NCBI GenBank assembly: GCA_947184155.2
Contig: CAMXCT020001090.1
Span: 129,501-193,500, forward strand
Length of the DNA: 64,000 nt
Source of the DNA: Cladocopium goreaui
Taxonomy: Eukaryota; Sar; Dinophyceae; Suessiales; Symbiodiniaceae
Direction of reading: 5' to 3'
The number at the start of each line of letters is the position of its first letter. The first letter of the stretch is position 1. Under the pieces are notes generated by a model. It was not told the DNA's origin. It ran no database searches and saw only the letters and a program-made list of their open reading frames with translations. A program made the translations under genes and the position numbers. This document shows positions 54,928-63,776 of the stretch, one piece after another.

Positions 54928-55045
54928 GACATTTCTCGCCGTGCTTGTGGTAATGGCGAAGCAAGGAGTTTGGGTTTTAGAGCAGCCGAGCACAAGCTTG
55001 GCATTCCGTCTTCGAGGGTTCCAGAAATTACTTCGAACAATCACT
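54928..55045 (+). CDS. Methyltransferase-like dinoflagellate gene, exon 3
   Basis: Follows CCCCTGCAG. Reads TFLAVLVVMAKQGVWVLEQP-STSLAFRLRGFQKLLRTIT in the phase left by exon 2. The VWVLEQPSTSL segment (LEQP) is the hallmark I remember for this family. GT donor at 55,046, phase 0. Confidence 0.65.
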
Positions 55046-55287
55046 GTTACCAGGCATGAAACAGGATGTGTGTAAGTTGTGGCTACGCTGTGAAGTTTCC
55101 AGCAATTAGAGTTCTAAACAAACGCCATAAACAATCTTTAAAATTGCACAAATCATCACTGAAATGGCATACCGCCAAAAGGGGGAACATGTTGTAAGCT
55201 ACTTCCCATTTGCAGTTACCATCCACCCTTTTTGGGTGATTCTAGGAGATGGGGTCCCAGCCAGTGTTTCTTCGCTGCCTGGCCAAG

Positions 55288-55500
55288 GTCTTCCGGCAAT
55301 CATTTTGGATGTGGGGCTTTGGCAGCAAAACGCCAAAGAGAATTACTCTTTGGAGTAACAGCAGTGGTGTCCGATTTTTTTTTGCAAATCGAAGAAAGCC
55401 AGGAAGGGTCGTGCTGGTGCTACCCCAAAATTGGCTGACACCAACCGAGATGCCGTTGGGAGGAAGAGATTTAAAGGAAATGTAAATCTTCGCAAAAGTC
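55288..55500 (+). CDS. Methyltransferase-like dinoflagellate gene, exon 4 (1-nt shift in a T-run)
   Basis: Follows GGCCAAG. Reads VFRQSFWMWGFGSKTPKRIT-LWSNSSGV in phase 0. After a run of nine T at about 55,374-55,382 the protein-like sequence moves by one frame: KKARKGRAGATPKLADTNRD-AVGRKRFKGNVNLRKSQ. One more T would join them. A homopolymer sequencing error is likely; otherwise the gene is dead. The 3' splice boundary is unclear (near 55,494-55,500). Confidence 0.55.
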
Positions 55501-55579
55501 AGCACCTAGGCTTAATCTAAATCATAGGATGGATGTCGTTCTTGTTTGCCTTCCTATTTTCTTCATATTTTCCATGCAG

Positions 55580-55747
55580 CTAAGGGAATACCCAGTGGGC
55601 TTTGGAGTTCGATTCGCAGAAAGCATGAAGCACCTGAAAAAGGAAAGGTCGTCGTTGAAACAACCAAAATGGGCACCTAGACTTACACGACCGGTTCAAA
55701 GTGGAGCCCCAAATACCGTTTCAACAAAATGTCTGCTTACCGCGTAA
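55580..55747 (+). CDS. Methyltransferase-like dinoflagellate gene, last exon
   Basis: Follows TTTCCATGCAG. Reads LREYPVGFGVRFAESMKHLK and a basic tail, ending TAA 55,745. The YPxxFGxxxAE pattern closes the family as I remember it. Order and phase of the exons make a single gene of roughly 300 residues. The role is not established; it could be a SAM-dependent enzyme or a domesticated element protein. Confidence 0.55.
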   Translation, partial: LREYPVGFGVRFAESMKHLKKERSSLKQPKWAPRLTRPVQSGAPNTVSTKCLLTA

Positions 55748-55769
55748 AAACTAATTTACAAAAAATCGA

Positions 55770-55782
55770 TGGATCGATAGAT

Positions 55783-55814
<32 letters not shown>

Positions 55815-55842
55815 GTAGATAGGTAGATAGGTAGATAGGTAT
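55770..55842. repeat. (GATA)n / GATAGGTA microsatellite
   Basis: About 70 bp of ATAGATAG passing to ATAGGTAG, then TATATATAATATAT to 55,865. Confidence 0.95.
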
Positions 55843-56086
55843 AATTATATATATATAATATATGCAAGCTTTGTAAAAATGGTGGTATACCCCCAAATCA
55901 TCTTAAAAAAATGAACCCCATGATTCCGGGGTTCCCCATGTCTAAAAACTATTGAAGCCGCATATGCCTCGTATGTTTCAGAATAAAATGAATCAGGGCA
56001 GGGTTCTGTTACATATATTTTCAGATTATATCCCAAGGGCTAAGGCTACAAAAGCCTGTCACCACCCATGTTCGCCACTTCCATCA

Positions 56087-56215
56087 GCGAACCTGAGGCT
56101 CCGGATGCAGAAGATATTCGCTCCTGGCACGTGACCCCAATCCCGGGACTTGATGATCTATATGAAGAAGCACGGATGTATGAGGTCGTGGAATATCCCC
56201 AAGGCTGTAGGTTGC
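56087..56215 (+). CDS. Second dinoflagellate-type gene, possible 5' exon
   Basis: Follows TTCCATCAG. Reads EPEAPDAEDIRSWHVTPIPG-LDDLYEEARMYEVVEYPQG. Acidic and protein-like; GLDDLYEEARMYEV looks helical. I place it tentatively with the exons at 56.9-59.65 kb. After it, 56,220-56,860 holds short open frames (one with FGGPIVQCSTCKSVAVNGLR at 56,572) that I cannot assign. Confidence 0.4.
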
Positions 56216-56871
56216 CAAAGGACATCCCTGAAACTGCCAATAGGCCTACGTGGAAACAACGATTCGATCCCGTTTTGTGCAGACTCGGGCAGAAAATAGG
56301 CAACAGTGGCAGAAATCGGGGACAGTGGCGTAAATACAAGTCAGTGGCGTAAAGAACCATCCATTTTGTACTCCTAAAATAGGCAACTTTGGGCTGTCCC
56401 CGGTATTCGGGAAATTCACTCTCGTGCGAGCTTAGTGCTGTTCACACGCACCAATTCATGGGTGATCGACCTTGGCACTGGAAAGAGCCTGAAAGATTTC
56501 GAGTTTAGAGATGTTTTGGGACACAATTTACAACACCAAGCGTGCACAATGCATCTTAGGCATGTTTGCCCACATTCGGAGGTCCCATCGTGCAATGTTC
56601 CACATGCAAAAGTGTTGCAGTGAATGGTTTAAGGGTTGCGACTGGTGCCTGGACAAACATGGCGTCGGAGCCACCTACCCGACAATGGTCATGTGCAACA
56701 CTATACCGGGGGTCTAGCTTCCTTGCAGAGCAAAGGGAGGCGAACAAGAAGTTGACCTATGATGGACTTGTTGCTGTTTCAGGGTTGCAAAATGTTGAAG
56801 CCGACAAAGCTCCCATTTAGAGTCCATTTGGTGGCACTATCCTGTCCACCCCGCGCCGTGTTCCCAAGCCA

Positions 56872-57062
56872 CGACCCAGGCTGCAAAGGAGCGCCTGCGA
56901 AAGCTGATGGGGAAGCCTGCTGATCCGCCTCAGAGGGCGAGCTCGGTTGAATCCTTCGCTACCCATAGCCCATGCCCGAGGACAAAAGCATCACCACCCA
57001 GTTCAGCAAAGGCATTGAAGAATGTTGACCAGGATAGGGATGTAGATTTGTTTCCAATAGGG
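56872..57062 (+). CDS. Second dinoflagellate-type gene, possible linker exon
   Basis: Reads QAAKERLRKLMGKPADPPQR, then a Ser/Pro-rich disordered linker (SPCPRTKASPPSSAKALK) and DQDRDVDLFPIG. The AAKERLRKLM helix before a Pro linker resembles the linker region of the family to which the later exons belong. Boundaries are unclear. 57,063-58,234 has no confident exon apart from QAADTEPKKARNLGKG near 57,395-57,445. Confidence 0.35.
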
Positions 57063-57524
57063 ACATTGGCCCAACTTCCTGACCCCAGTCTGTTTTTACT
57101 TTGTAACCTTGAAGTATGTTTCATCTCATGCAGCCCTTTTCTTGGGTGGGGAATGGGGCAGGAGACCAGCATGCCAAAGGCGACATCTTCGGGCTCGAAG
57201 CCAGACGCCTCTAAGGGACATCCTAAAGAGGCCACGGCTTGACATGTAGAACTTCAATTCATACAATATAAGCGTTGACTAGAGCACTGTCTTCGAACTG
57301 AAACCTTTTAACTGAGTGCTGTGGAATGGTTGCCCTTGGTGTTCCCCACATGCATTTGAATTTGATGCTGCTTCCCTGCACCAATCTGGTGCAGGCAGCA
57401 GATACTGAACCCAAGAAGGCCAGGAATCTGGGAAAAGGATGCCTGGGCATGGAGATGGATGCTTCGCACCACCATCAGCGGCCCTTGAACTTTTGACCAG
57501 TAGCAGGTAATATACTTAATGTCT

Positions 57525-57612
57525 AGATAGAGAGAGAGAGAGAGGGAGGGAGAGAGAGAGAGACAGAGAGAGAGAGAGGGAGAGAGAGAGAGAGAGAGAT
57601 ATATATATATAT
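57525..57612. repeat. (GA)n and (AT)n microsatellite
   Basis: AGAGAGAG with GGG interruptions, then ATATATAT. Lies in an intron or between genes. Confidence 0.95.
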
Positions 57613-58234
57613 ACAGTAAATATATCATGAACAATGTTTGGTCAAGAGTAAACAAAAGAACAAATATAGGTAAACATAGAATCTACACTATTTTTTTGTA
57701 TACACACACACCTACTCAGCTAGCAGCTACACTTCAAACTTTATACCATTCAGTTCGATAAGTACCCGTATTTTTAGGCGTTGAAAAGTACACAGCTATA
57801 AACATTCAGTAAAACCATCCAACGACACCCAAACTAGCATACATAAACTACAACATAAGCCCAACATCCACACCTGAGTAAAGTTTTTTTTACCAGTAGG
57901 ACGAGTAAGACATGATCCTAACCCCGAGGAGAGGCTCCAAGCCAAGAATCTTAGCTCTTGTTTGGTTGTTTGGGCTAGCTTGGCCAGCCAGATGGCCTAA
58001 TAGTGGCTTAAGATGGGCCCAGCATGTGTTCAAAATAGGCCAAAGTGTCTTCTTACGCACGTACTTGTTTAGATGCATGCGCACAGGCATGCATACACAT
58101 GCATACTTACTTACTTAGCTATGTAGCTTTAATATTCGGAACACAGTAGGTTACAGTACATTACAATAGGTTTACCAAGCACATGCACAAACCCCAAATA
58201 TCTCCAATTGATGCACAAAACTCGCCCCTCCTAG

Positions 58235-58440
58235 TTAACCTCCCGCCACCGAAGGCTGATGCAGATCACGATGCCAGGATGATGTCGTCGTTGGCTGCTG
58301 CTTTGCGCCGCATTTGCATGCTGAAACCTGCCAGCGGAAAGCTGGAGGTTTCCCAGGAGATCCACAGGCAGTTCAAAGCTGGAGGTCAACACAACAGCGA
58401 AAATGCTTGTTGGACATGTTGGTGAAATCTAAGGGCAACA
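58235..58440 (+). CDS. Second dinoflagellate-type gene, exon with a 1-nt shift
   Basis: Reads PPKADADHDARMMSSLAAAL-RRICMLKPASGKLEVSQEIH, then RQFKAGG, after which the likely continuation (TQQRKCLLDMLVKSKGNKDQ) is one base out of phase near 58,385. The SGKLEV...F.AGG..R..L...V...GNKD pattern is one I associate with abundant uncharacterised dinoflagellate proteins. A single indel or error explains the shift. Confidence 0.5.
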
Positions 58441-58554
58441 AGGACCAGTGTTGTTTATTGTCTCCAGGTTTTGGTTTTATTTTGATCATGCAACACCCCA
58501 TATGAAGATAGAACAATGTACCAACACACGGTTGTCAGATCCCCTCAAAAGAAG

Positions 58555-58665
58555 CATTTCTGAAAACTATCGAGCACCAGCAGAAAAAGTCCCGGAAGAA
58601 CAACTTGCATGTGGAAAAGGGGTTCTACACCAAAGCAAACATCAAGAAGGACTTAGGATGGGATG
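58555..58665 (+). CDS. Second dinoflagellate-type gene, middle exon
   Basis: Follows AAAAGAAG. Reads FLKTIEHQQKKSRKNNLHVE-KGFYTKANIKKDLGWD. The basic helix then KGFYT...M/I.KDLGW is the core signature of the family. A short intron follows. Confidence 0.6.
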
Positions 58666-58763
58666 CGTCCCCTTCTTAGATCAGCCCTTCACCAATTGAC
58701 CAATAGCAGTATGAGCTTGAATTCTGAATTCCTTCCCATTCCGGGTCCCTGCAAACAACTGAG

Positions 58764-58813
58764 GGATAGGATTAAAGCTGCAGTGAAATACTGCGCTGAC
58801 CCTCACGTCAGGC
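58764..58813 (+). CDS. Second dinoflagellate-type gene, short exon
   Basis: Follows AACAACTGAG. Reads RDRIKAAVKYCADPHVR, about 17 residues. It supplies the K..I..A..YC motif expected after the GFYT/LGW segment. A GC-type donor (CAG|GCTTGG) would end it. Confidence 0.5.
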
Positions 58814-58910
58814 TTGGGGGCCCAATTTCTCTTTGAGAATTTCAAATATCATGGTGTCCGCATGGGTTTTGATCTTTCTACTCCCACATCTTCGGTTAGC
58901 CCCCATGCAG

Positions 58911-59235
58911 GCGGGACAAATACCAGAGCCACATCAAGGAGTATTGGGTGGATGTGCAAACAACCGGCAGTTTCGATGATGAGAATGAAGAAACTTTTGT
59001 AGATAAGACCACTGGACAAGCTGCGTCCTTCGACTTGGGGCTCCCAGCCACTGACCCATGCGCAGCAGCACGAGGTGAAGATGAGCCTGAGCCAGTGGAC
59101 ACCGACCATGAGGTCGACGATGACATGGACGACGGCACCAGCAGCAGAATGAGCAGAACACGGGTTCCCCCCAGAAGTGAAGTTCAAAAAGAACACGCCC
59201 TAGAGGCTGGGTCCACAAAAAAGGTGAAACTGTAA
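58911..59235 (+). CDS. Second dinoflagellate-type gene, acidic exon
   Basis: Follows CCCCATGCAG. Reads RDKYQSHIKEYWVDVQTTGS, then DDENEETFVDKTTGQ and a long acidic linker (EDEPEPVDTDHEVDDDMDDG) to KKVKL and TGTAA at 59,233. KY....EYWV fits the segment after the YC motif. It may be spliced before the stop at AAAAAG|GTGAAA (59,223). Confidence 0.6.
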
Positions 59236-59293
59236 ACATATTCTTTGGGATCTTTGGTTTGCCGCATGCTTCAACTGTCCATGCCTTTGGGAG

Positions 59294-59405
59294 GCCATTG
59301 AGAATGTTGGGACTGTGATGTCACAACTCTTGAAAGTTCAGTCTCGCATGGAGATTGCCCGGGACAAGCTTTCAAATATCGATGGCAAAGAAGCCCAAGA
59401 GTTTT
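59294..59405 (+). CDS. Second dinoflagellate-type gene, helical exon
   Basis: Follows TTTGGGAG. Reads AIENVGTVMSQLLKVQSRME-IARDKLSNIDGKEAQEF, a coiled-coil-like helix. Downstream the frame loses character and stops at 59,428. Confidence 0.55.
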
Positions 59406-59484
59406 TGATCTGCAGCATTAACACGCCATGACGAAACATGCGCATTCGAATTTTAAATTGGTAGACCCAACTGTTCTTCGTAAG

Positions 59485-59650
59485 GAGCATGGCCAAAGTT
59501 GAGAAGTTTCGCACCAGCTTGATGAAGTTGCATGACGAGTTGGCGGACCTCAAGTCCTTTTATGATGGGCATATGAGTGACGATGCCTTTGATGATGGGA
59601 GTCTTGGTTGGGCCAATCCTTCAAGCATGAAAAAATCCTTTGAGTCCACA
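59485..59650 (+). CDS. Second dinoflagellate-type gene, 3' exon
   Basis: Follows CTTCGTAAG. Reads SMAKVEKFRTSLMKLHDELA-DLKSFYDGHM, then an acidic stretch to WANPSS. It is helical, in the style of the preceding exon. The open frame runs to 59,986, but beyond about 59,700 the sequence is of uncertain coding nature and runs into a tandem repeat at 59,955. Confidence 0.5.
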
Positions 59651-59954
59651 TTGCCTACTCCTCATGTTTCACCTCATGTGCTTACGGAAAACGAAGGCGC
59701 TTCACGAAACTATCCGGAAAATCGAAGTCGAGCTGGGATCCTAGAGTCTTACAACCCCACGTGCATGCAATGTGGGGGGTACCTAAAACTTTGTCCTGTT
59801 AACCTGCCACCATTTGCCTTGAGGTCATCCCGCGCCTTGATGGAGGATACAAAGCTGAGAAAGCTTGGGCCTGAAAAACAAAACTATGATCAAAGGAAGT
59901 TGGGAAGCAATACTTCCGTGTTACGGGCAAATAGAATTCTGAGACTTGAAATGA

Positions 59955-60175
59955 TGAAGGGTGGTAGATTACATAACAATACATAACATAACAATACATA
60001 ACAAAAGAATAAGAAGCGGTGGAATTGACCTTGATGAAGGGTGGTAGATCACAAAACAATACATAAGATAACAATACATAACAAAAGAATAAGAAGCGGT
60101 GGAATTGACCTTGATGAAGGGCGGTAGATCACATAACAATACAAGAGATAACAATACATAAGAAGGGACTAAGAA
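59955..60175. repeat. ~80-bp direct repeat, 3 copies
   Basis: GATGAAGGGTGGTAGATCAC, CATAACAATACATAACA and AAGAATAAGAAGCGGTGGAA, three times with decay in the third copy. Minus-strand frame reads long (YVLFCDLPPFIKVNSTASYS) because the unit keeps phase; not a gene. Confidence 0.9.
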
Positions 60176-60220
60176 GCTATGGAATTGATCTTGATGAAGG
60201 GTGGTCACAATGACGGGGCG

Positions 60221-60485
60221 GTGACGAAGGGAAGTGGTGACGAAGGGAAGTGTTGATGCAGCGAAGTGCTGACGAAGGGAAGTGGTGACGAAGGGAAGTG
60301 GTGACGAAGGGAAGTGGTGATGAAGCGAAGTGCTGAGGAAGGGAAGTGGTGACGAAGGGAAGTGGTGAGGAAGGGAAGTGATCACGAAGGGAAGTGGTGA
60401 GGAAGGGAAGTGGTGACGAAGGGAAGTGGTGAGGAAGGGAAGTGGTGACGAAGGGAAGTGGCGACGAAGGGAAATGGTGATGAAG
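60221..60485. repeat. 16-bp minisatellite (GTGACGAAGGGAAGTG)
   Basis: About sixteen copies of a 16-bp unit. Three units make 48 nt, so minus-strand frames show a 16-residue repeat (HHFPSSPLPFVTTSLR). Artefact ORFs. Confidence 0.95.
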
Positions 60486-60491
60486 TGAATG

Positions 60492-60959
60492 TTGCATGGG
60501 CTATGTTTTGGGGAGGAAGCCGGAGCACGAAACCTTGTGTTTTTCCGTGTAAAGTGGCTGCAGGCGACGATGCAAGGTACCTCGTGTGTGCAACGGGTGC
60601 GGCTGGGGTCGGTTTGTCGTTTTTTTTGCCGCAGTGTAACGGTGGCTTGAAGCTGCTTTGGGTGCGCTTGTGTGTGCGTAGTTATAGGGTGTTTTGGAAT
60701 GTCCGGTTGCAGATCGCATTGGAATGGCTGCATGACTCTTGTCATCTGGTGTTCTGGTGTTGTTCTGTGCATAGATAGGTGCAAGTTTGCGAGTTGATGC
60801 TGCAAACCGCATTGTAGTGGCTGCATGATGTTGCATGGGCTATGTTTTGGGGAGGAAGCCAGAGCACGAAACCTTGCGTTTTTCCGTGTAAAGTGGCTGC
60901 AGGCGACGATGAAAGGTACCTCGTGTGTGCGACGGGTGCGGCTGGGGTCGGTTTGTCGT
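60492..60959. repeat. ~130-bp direct duplication flanking 200 bp
   Basis: GTTGCATGGGCTATGTTTTG...GGTCGGTTTGTCGTTTTTT at 60,492-60,627 is repeated at 60,830-60,959 with about six changes. The first copy follows the 16-bp minisatellite. The second leads into the 33-bp sequence shared with 613-645. Confidence 0.9.
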
Positions 60960-60992
60960 TTTTTCCCGAGAGCGTCTGAGCGCAGGGTTCTT
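60960..60992 (+). repeat. 33-bp sequence, inverted copy of 613-645
   Basis: Encodes FFPRASERRVL on the plus strand. Followed after 20 bp by the minisatellite at 61,014. See the entry at 613. Confidence 0.8.
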
Positions 60993-61013
60993 CCAATAGT
61001 GGGGGTCTGTATC

Positions 61014-61440
61014 TCATCTTCTCATCTTCACACCTTCTCATCTTCACACCTTCTCATCTTCACACCTTCTCTCACACCTTCTCATCTTCACATCTGCTCA
61101 TCTTCACATCTGTTCCTCTTCACATCTTCTTATCTTCACATCTTCTCATCTTCACATCTTCTCATCTTCACATCTGCTCATCTTCACATCTGCTCGTCTT
61201 CACATCTGCTCATCTTCACATCTGCTCATCTTCACACCTGCTCCTCTTCACATCTTCTCATCTTCACATCTGCTCATCTTCACATCTGCTCCTCTTCACA
61301 TCTTCTCATCTTCACATCTTCTCATCTTCACATCTTCTCATCTTCACATCTGCTCATCTTCACATCTGCTCATCTTCACATACTCACATCTTCTCTTTCT
61401 TTCTCTCGCACTCACATCTTCACATACTCACATCTTCTCT
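61014..61440. repeat. 16-bp minisatellite (TCATCTTCACATCTGC)
   Basis: About twenty-four copies, grading into CT-rich sequence to 61,570. Plus-strand frames read SSHLLIFTSAHLHICS repeats. A plus-strand ORF of 267 residues covers it and I reject it as a gene. Confidence 0.95.
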
Positions 61441-61779
61441 CTCTCTCTCACTCTGTCTCCTCTTTCCTCTCTCCTTTCTCTGTCTGTCTCTCTCCGCTTT
61501 CCTCTCTCCTTTCTCTCTCTCCTTTCTCTCTCCCTTTTCTCTCTCTCGCCTTCTTTATCTTTCTCTCTTTAGGCCGAGGGTGGTGCCGGCGGGGAGTCAC
61601 GAAACGTCAACCCTTTCGCACGAAATGAGGGTCGATCATCAAAAACTGAAAAGAAATTTTCATAAAAGATAGTGTTTTCATGACCTGTGGTGTTTTCGTT
61701 TGGGGTCAGCAGCGCAATTCTTTGTCACTGCGATTCCAACTGATGTTGGTGCTGCTGAGAACTGGAAAATTAAATTGCA

Positions 61780-62414
61780 TCATGGTTCGTATCCATGGCC
61801 CTTCGCTTGTGTCAGCGAATAAAAACTGTCAACCCCTTGCTTGAAGTAGCAATAATAAATGGCACCGGGATTTGTAGTAGCTGTCTTTGACCGCTCAAAA
61901 GTCAAAAGCAACCAGCCATTTGTTTTCTCCTCCTCTTTCAAAAGGTGGGCTGATTTGGCTCCCGGTTTCTGGGTTGCCTTTGGCTTTTTCAACATGGTAG
62001 TGGCTGGCTTTTGCATCGGGGTAGTGGCACGCTTTTTCACAAGGGTACTGGCTGCCTTTCTGGCAGCCTCAGGTGGATCTAGAGGCGGGTCAGTAGTCAA
62101 CGGTGTTTCCTCTTCACCACCTTCTTTGAAACTTCCCACGCAACCTTCGCTGAAAAGCTTGCTGGTGTCATGGTGCTCGTCTTCAAACCAAATGTTTCCT
62201 TCTGGGCTGCGGGTTTCTTCCTAACCTCGACCTTTTCCTCCACATTCCTTTTGGTGGGCTTTGGCCCTGGTACTTGTTTGGACGCCGGCCTCTTGAAAAT
62301 CACTGGGTGTGCCACTGACTTTGGTTCAACTACCTTCTCACTGGTCAGGGTGGCCTCTTTCTTGTCCTTGTCCCCCGCCTTTTCAAACTCCACTTTGGTT
62401 GCTGGTCTTTTCAT
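61780..62414 (-). pseudogene. Minus-strand Lys-Pro-Ala-rich protein with a C-terminal small domain, frame-shifted
   Basis: Starts ATG 62,414: MKRPATKVEFEKAGDKDKKE, with repeated KRPA / KKPA blocks (IFKRPASKQVPGPKPTKR, VRKKPAAQKE) up to a stop at 62,097. Protein character continues in another frame from about 62,120: EEETPLTTDPPLDPPEAARK, KKRATTPMQKPATTMLKKPK, then NGWLLLTFERSKT, IYYCYFKQGVDSFYSLTQAK-GHGYEP to TGA 61,780. A one-base indel or an unseen intron joins them. The last ~45 residues (GW....R.....YY.Y...G...YSL..A...GY) recall small MBD/SAND-like DNA-binding modules. A basic nuclear protein is likely; function unknown. Confidence 0.5.
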
Positions 62415-62648
62415 ACCTGGGCTATGGTGACCCTACAGTACCCGTCTTGGATCAAAAACAAAAAGTTGTAAGGTCAAGACTCCCAAGTCGTTTTTTGGTT
62501 TGCAGTGGCAGATACTTGAAGATTTTCGTTTTCAAATAAACGACAAATAAAACAAACAGGAATCTATAGATGGGGGGCCCGCCATCATTACAATTCTTGT
62601 TATTCCAAAAATGAGCCCCTTTATATAGTATTTGCCCCAACTTGCTGC

Positions 62649-62960
62649 TTAGTAACCACGGGGAGTCTTGGGTGATTCCATGGATCCTGTGCCTTCTGTT
62701 CCTGTAGCCCTTTTACCTCGTCCTCTTGCACGCCCTCGCCCCCGTCCTCTTCCATCACCCTTTCCACTGCTGCCTTCGGGACCTTCATCATTGGCCATAG
62801 GTGATTGGCCAAGAACGCTTTCCTGACTTTCATTCTGCACTGCTTCTCTTGTTGTTGGGGTCGGCAAAGCGGCTTGGGGTACACTAACACTACGCTGCAA
62901 CTGCGAACTTCTCAAAATGTGCCCTTGGATGTCAAAGACACCAACGGCACTGAAAGACAT
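62649..62960 (-). CDS. Possible exon, Arg-Gly-rich
   Basis: Minus-strand ATG 62,960 to TAG 62,649: MSFSAVGVFDIQGHILRSSQ, a Ser/Thr linker and an RG-rich run (GRGRGRARGRGKRATG). Low complexity; RG runs bind RNA in many proteins. It lies between two other minus-strand pieces and may be an exon of the same gene. Confidence 0.4.
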   Translation of the reverse strand: MSFSAVGVFDIQGHILRSSQLQRSVSVPQAALPTPTTREAVQNESQESVLGQSPMANDEGPEGSSGKGDGRGRGRGRARGRGKRATGTEGTGSMESPKTPRGY

Positions 62961-63272
62961 AGCTTCAGGTTGGACAACTCCCTATGGATTGAACCAAGGC
63001 GCTAGTAGTTTTTGGAGCTGTGTCAAAAACAATCTGACATGTTCATGCTGTATGTCCAAGTATGAGGCATCAAACTGAAATCGTCGAAGACAATACAAAA
63101 GTGGGAGATGCAAAGAGTGTGAACCTAACAGCTAAATGAAACTGTACAGCCAGTGAGCTCAGCTGCACTAAACGTGGACGGTAAGCAACAGCGGTTTCTT
63201 TTGCTCAGCGTCCCCATATGTCCAAAATTCTCGAGGCAGGTTGTGCATGCCCCAATGGAAACCATTATAAAT

Positions 63273-63776
63273 CTACCCTGTCAAACTTTCAATTTCTTTT
63301 TGAATCTCACCCAAAAGGGGTTCCACTCGCAAAATCAAACCATACACGTCCTTGACATGCGTGCTGCACTCTTCTTTGAGAGATTGTATCGCCTCTAAAG
63401 AGATCCTCACGGTAGCTCGAAAATGGTCGGGATCGCGGCAGATCTTTTCTTTCAACTTCTCCCAGTCTTCAGGTGGACCCATCATGGCCTGGACATCATA
63501 GACCCAAGTGGTAAATTCAGAAACGCTACCCTCACCACTCATAGATGCCGTGAAAGTCATGCTGCCCAAAACTGTCAGGAAGCAGACCATGTCCAAAAAG
63601 TCTGCCATATGTCCTGGTGTCGTGGGATCAGCCACCAGAGGAAAGCAGCGAAAGCGCATGGCAAACTCTCGTAGGCATTCATGCTGTCGGGAAGATCGCT
63701 CGGACAAGGTAGGCATACCCAGAAGGTTCAGGAGACCCTGCCATACGGTGAGCACATCAATGTAGGAGAGCGCCAT
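63273..63776 (-). CDS. Hypothetical helical protein or 5' exon, 167 residues
   Basis: Minus-strand ATG 63,776: MALSYIDVLTVWQGLLNLLG, then ECLREFAMRFRCFPLVADP, FLDMVCFLTVLGSMTFTASM and EDWEKLKEKICRDPDHFRAT, ending ESLTG-TAG at 63,273. It is mostly amphipathic helix with one more hydrophobic stretch (residues ~62-78) and has protein-like composition throughout. Family not recognised. It is the farthest upstream piece of a likely minus-strand gene that continues towards 61,780. Confidence 0.55.
   Translation of the reverse strand: MALSYIDVLTVWQGLLNLLGMPTLSERSSRQHECLREFAMRFRCFPLVADPTTPGHMADFLDMVCFLTVLGSMTFTASMSGEGSVSEFTTWVYDVQAMMGPPEDWEKLKEKICRDPDHFRATVRISLEAIQSLKEECSTHVKDVYGLILRVEPLLGEIQKEIESLTG

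Noticed and set aside
60825..61628. 267-residue ORF over the 61-kb minisatellite
   Set aside because: Almost all of it is the 16-bp repeat read in phase; only FFPRASERRVL is of interest and is reported separately.
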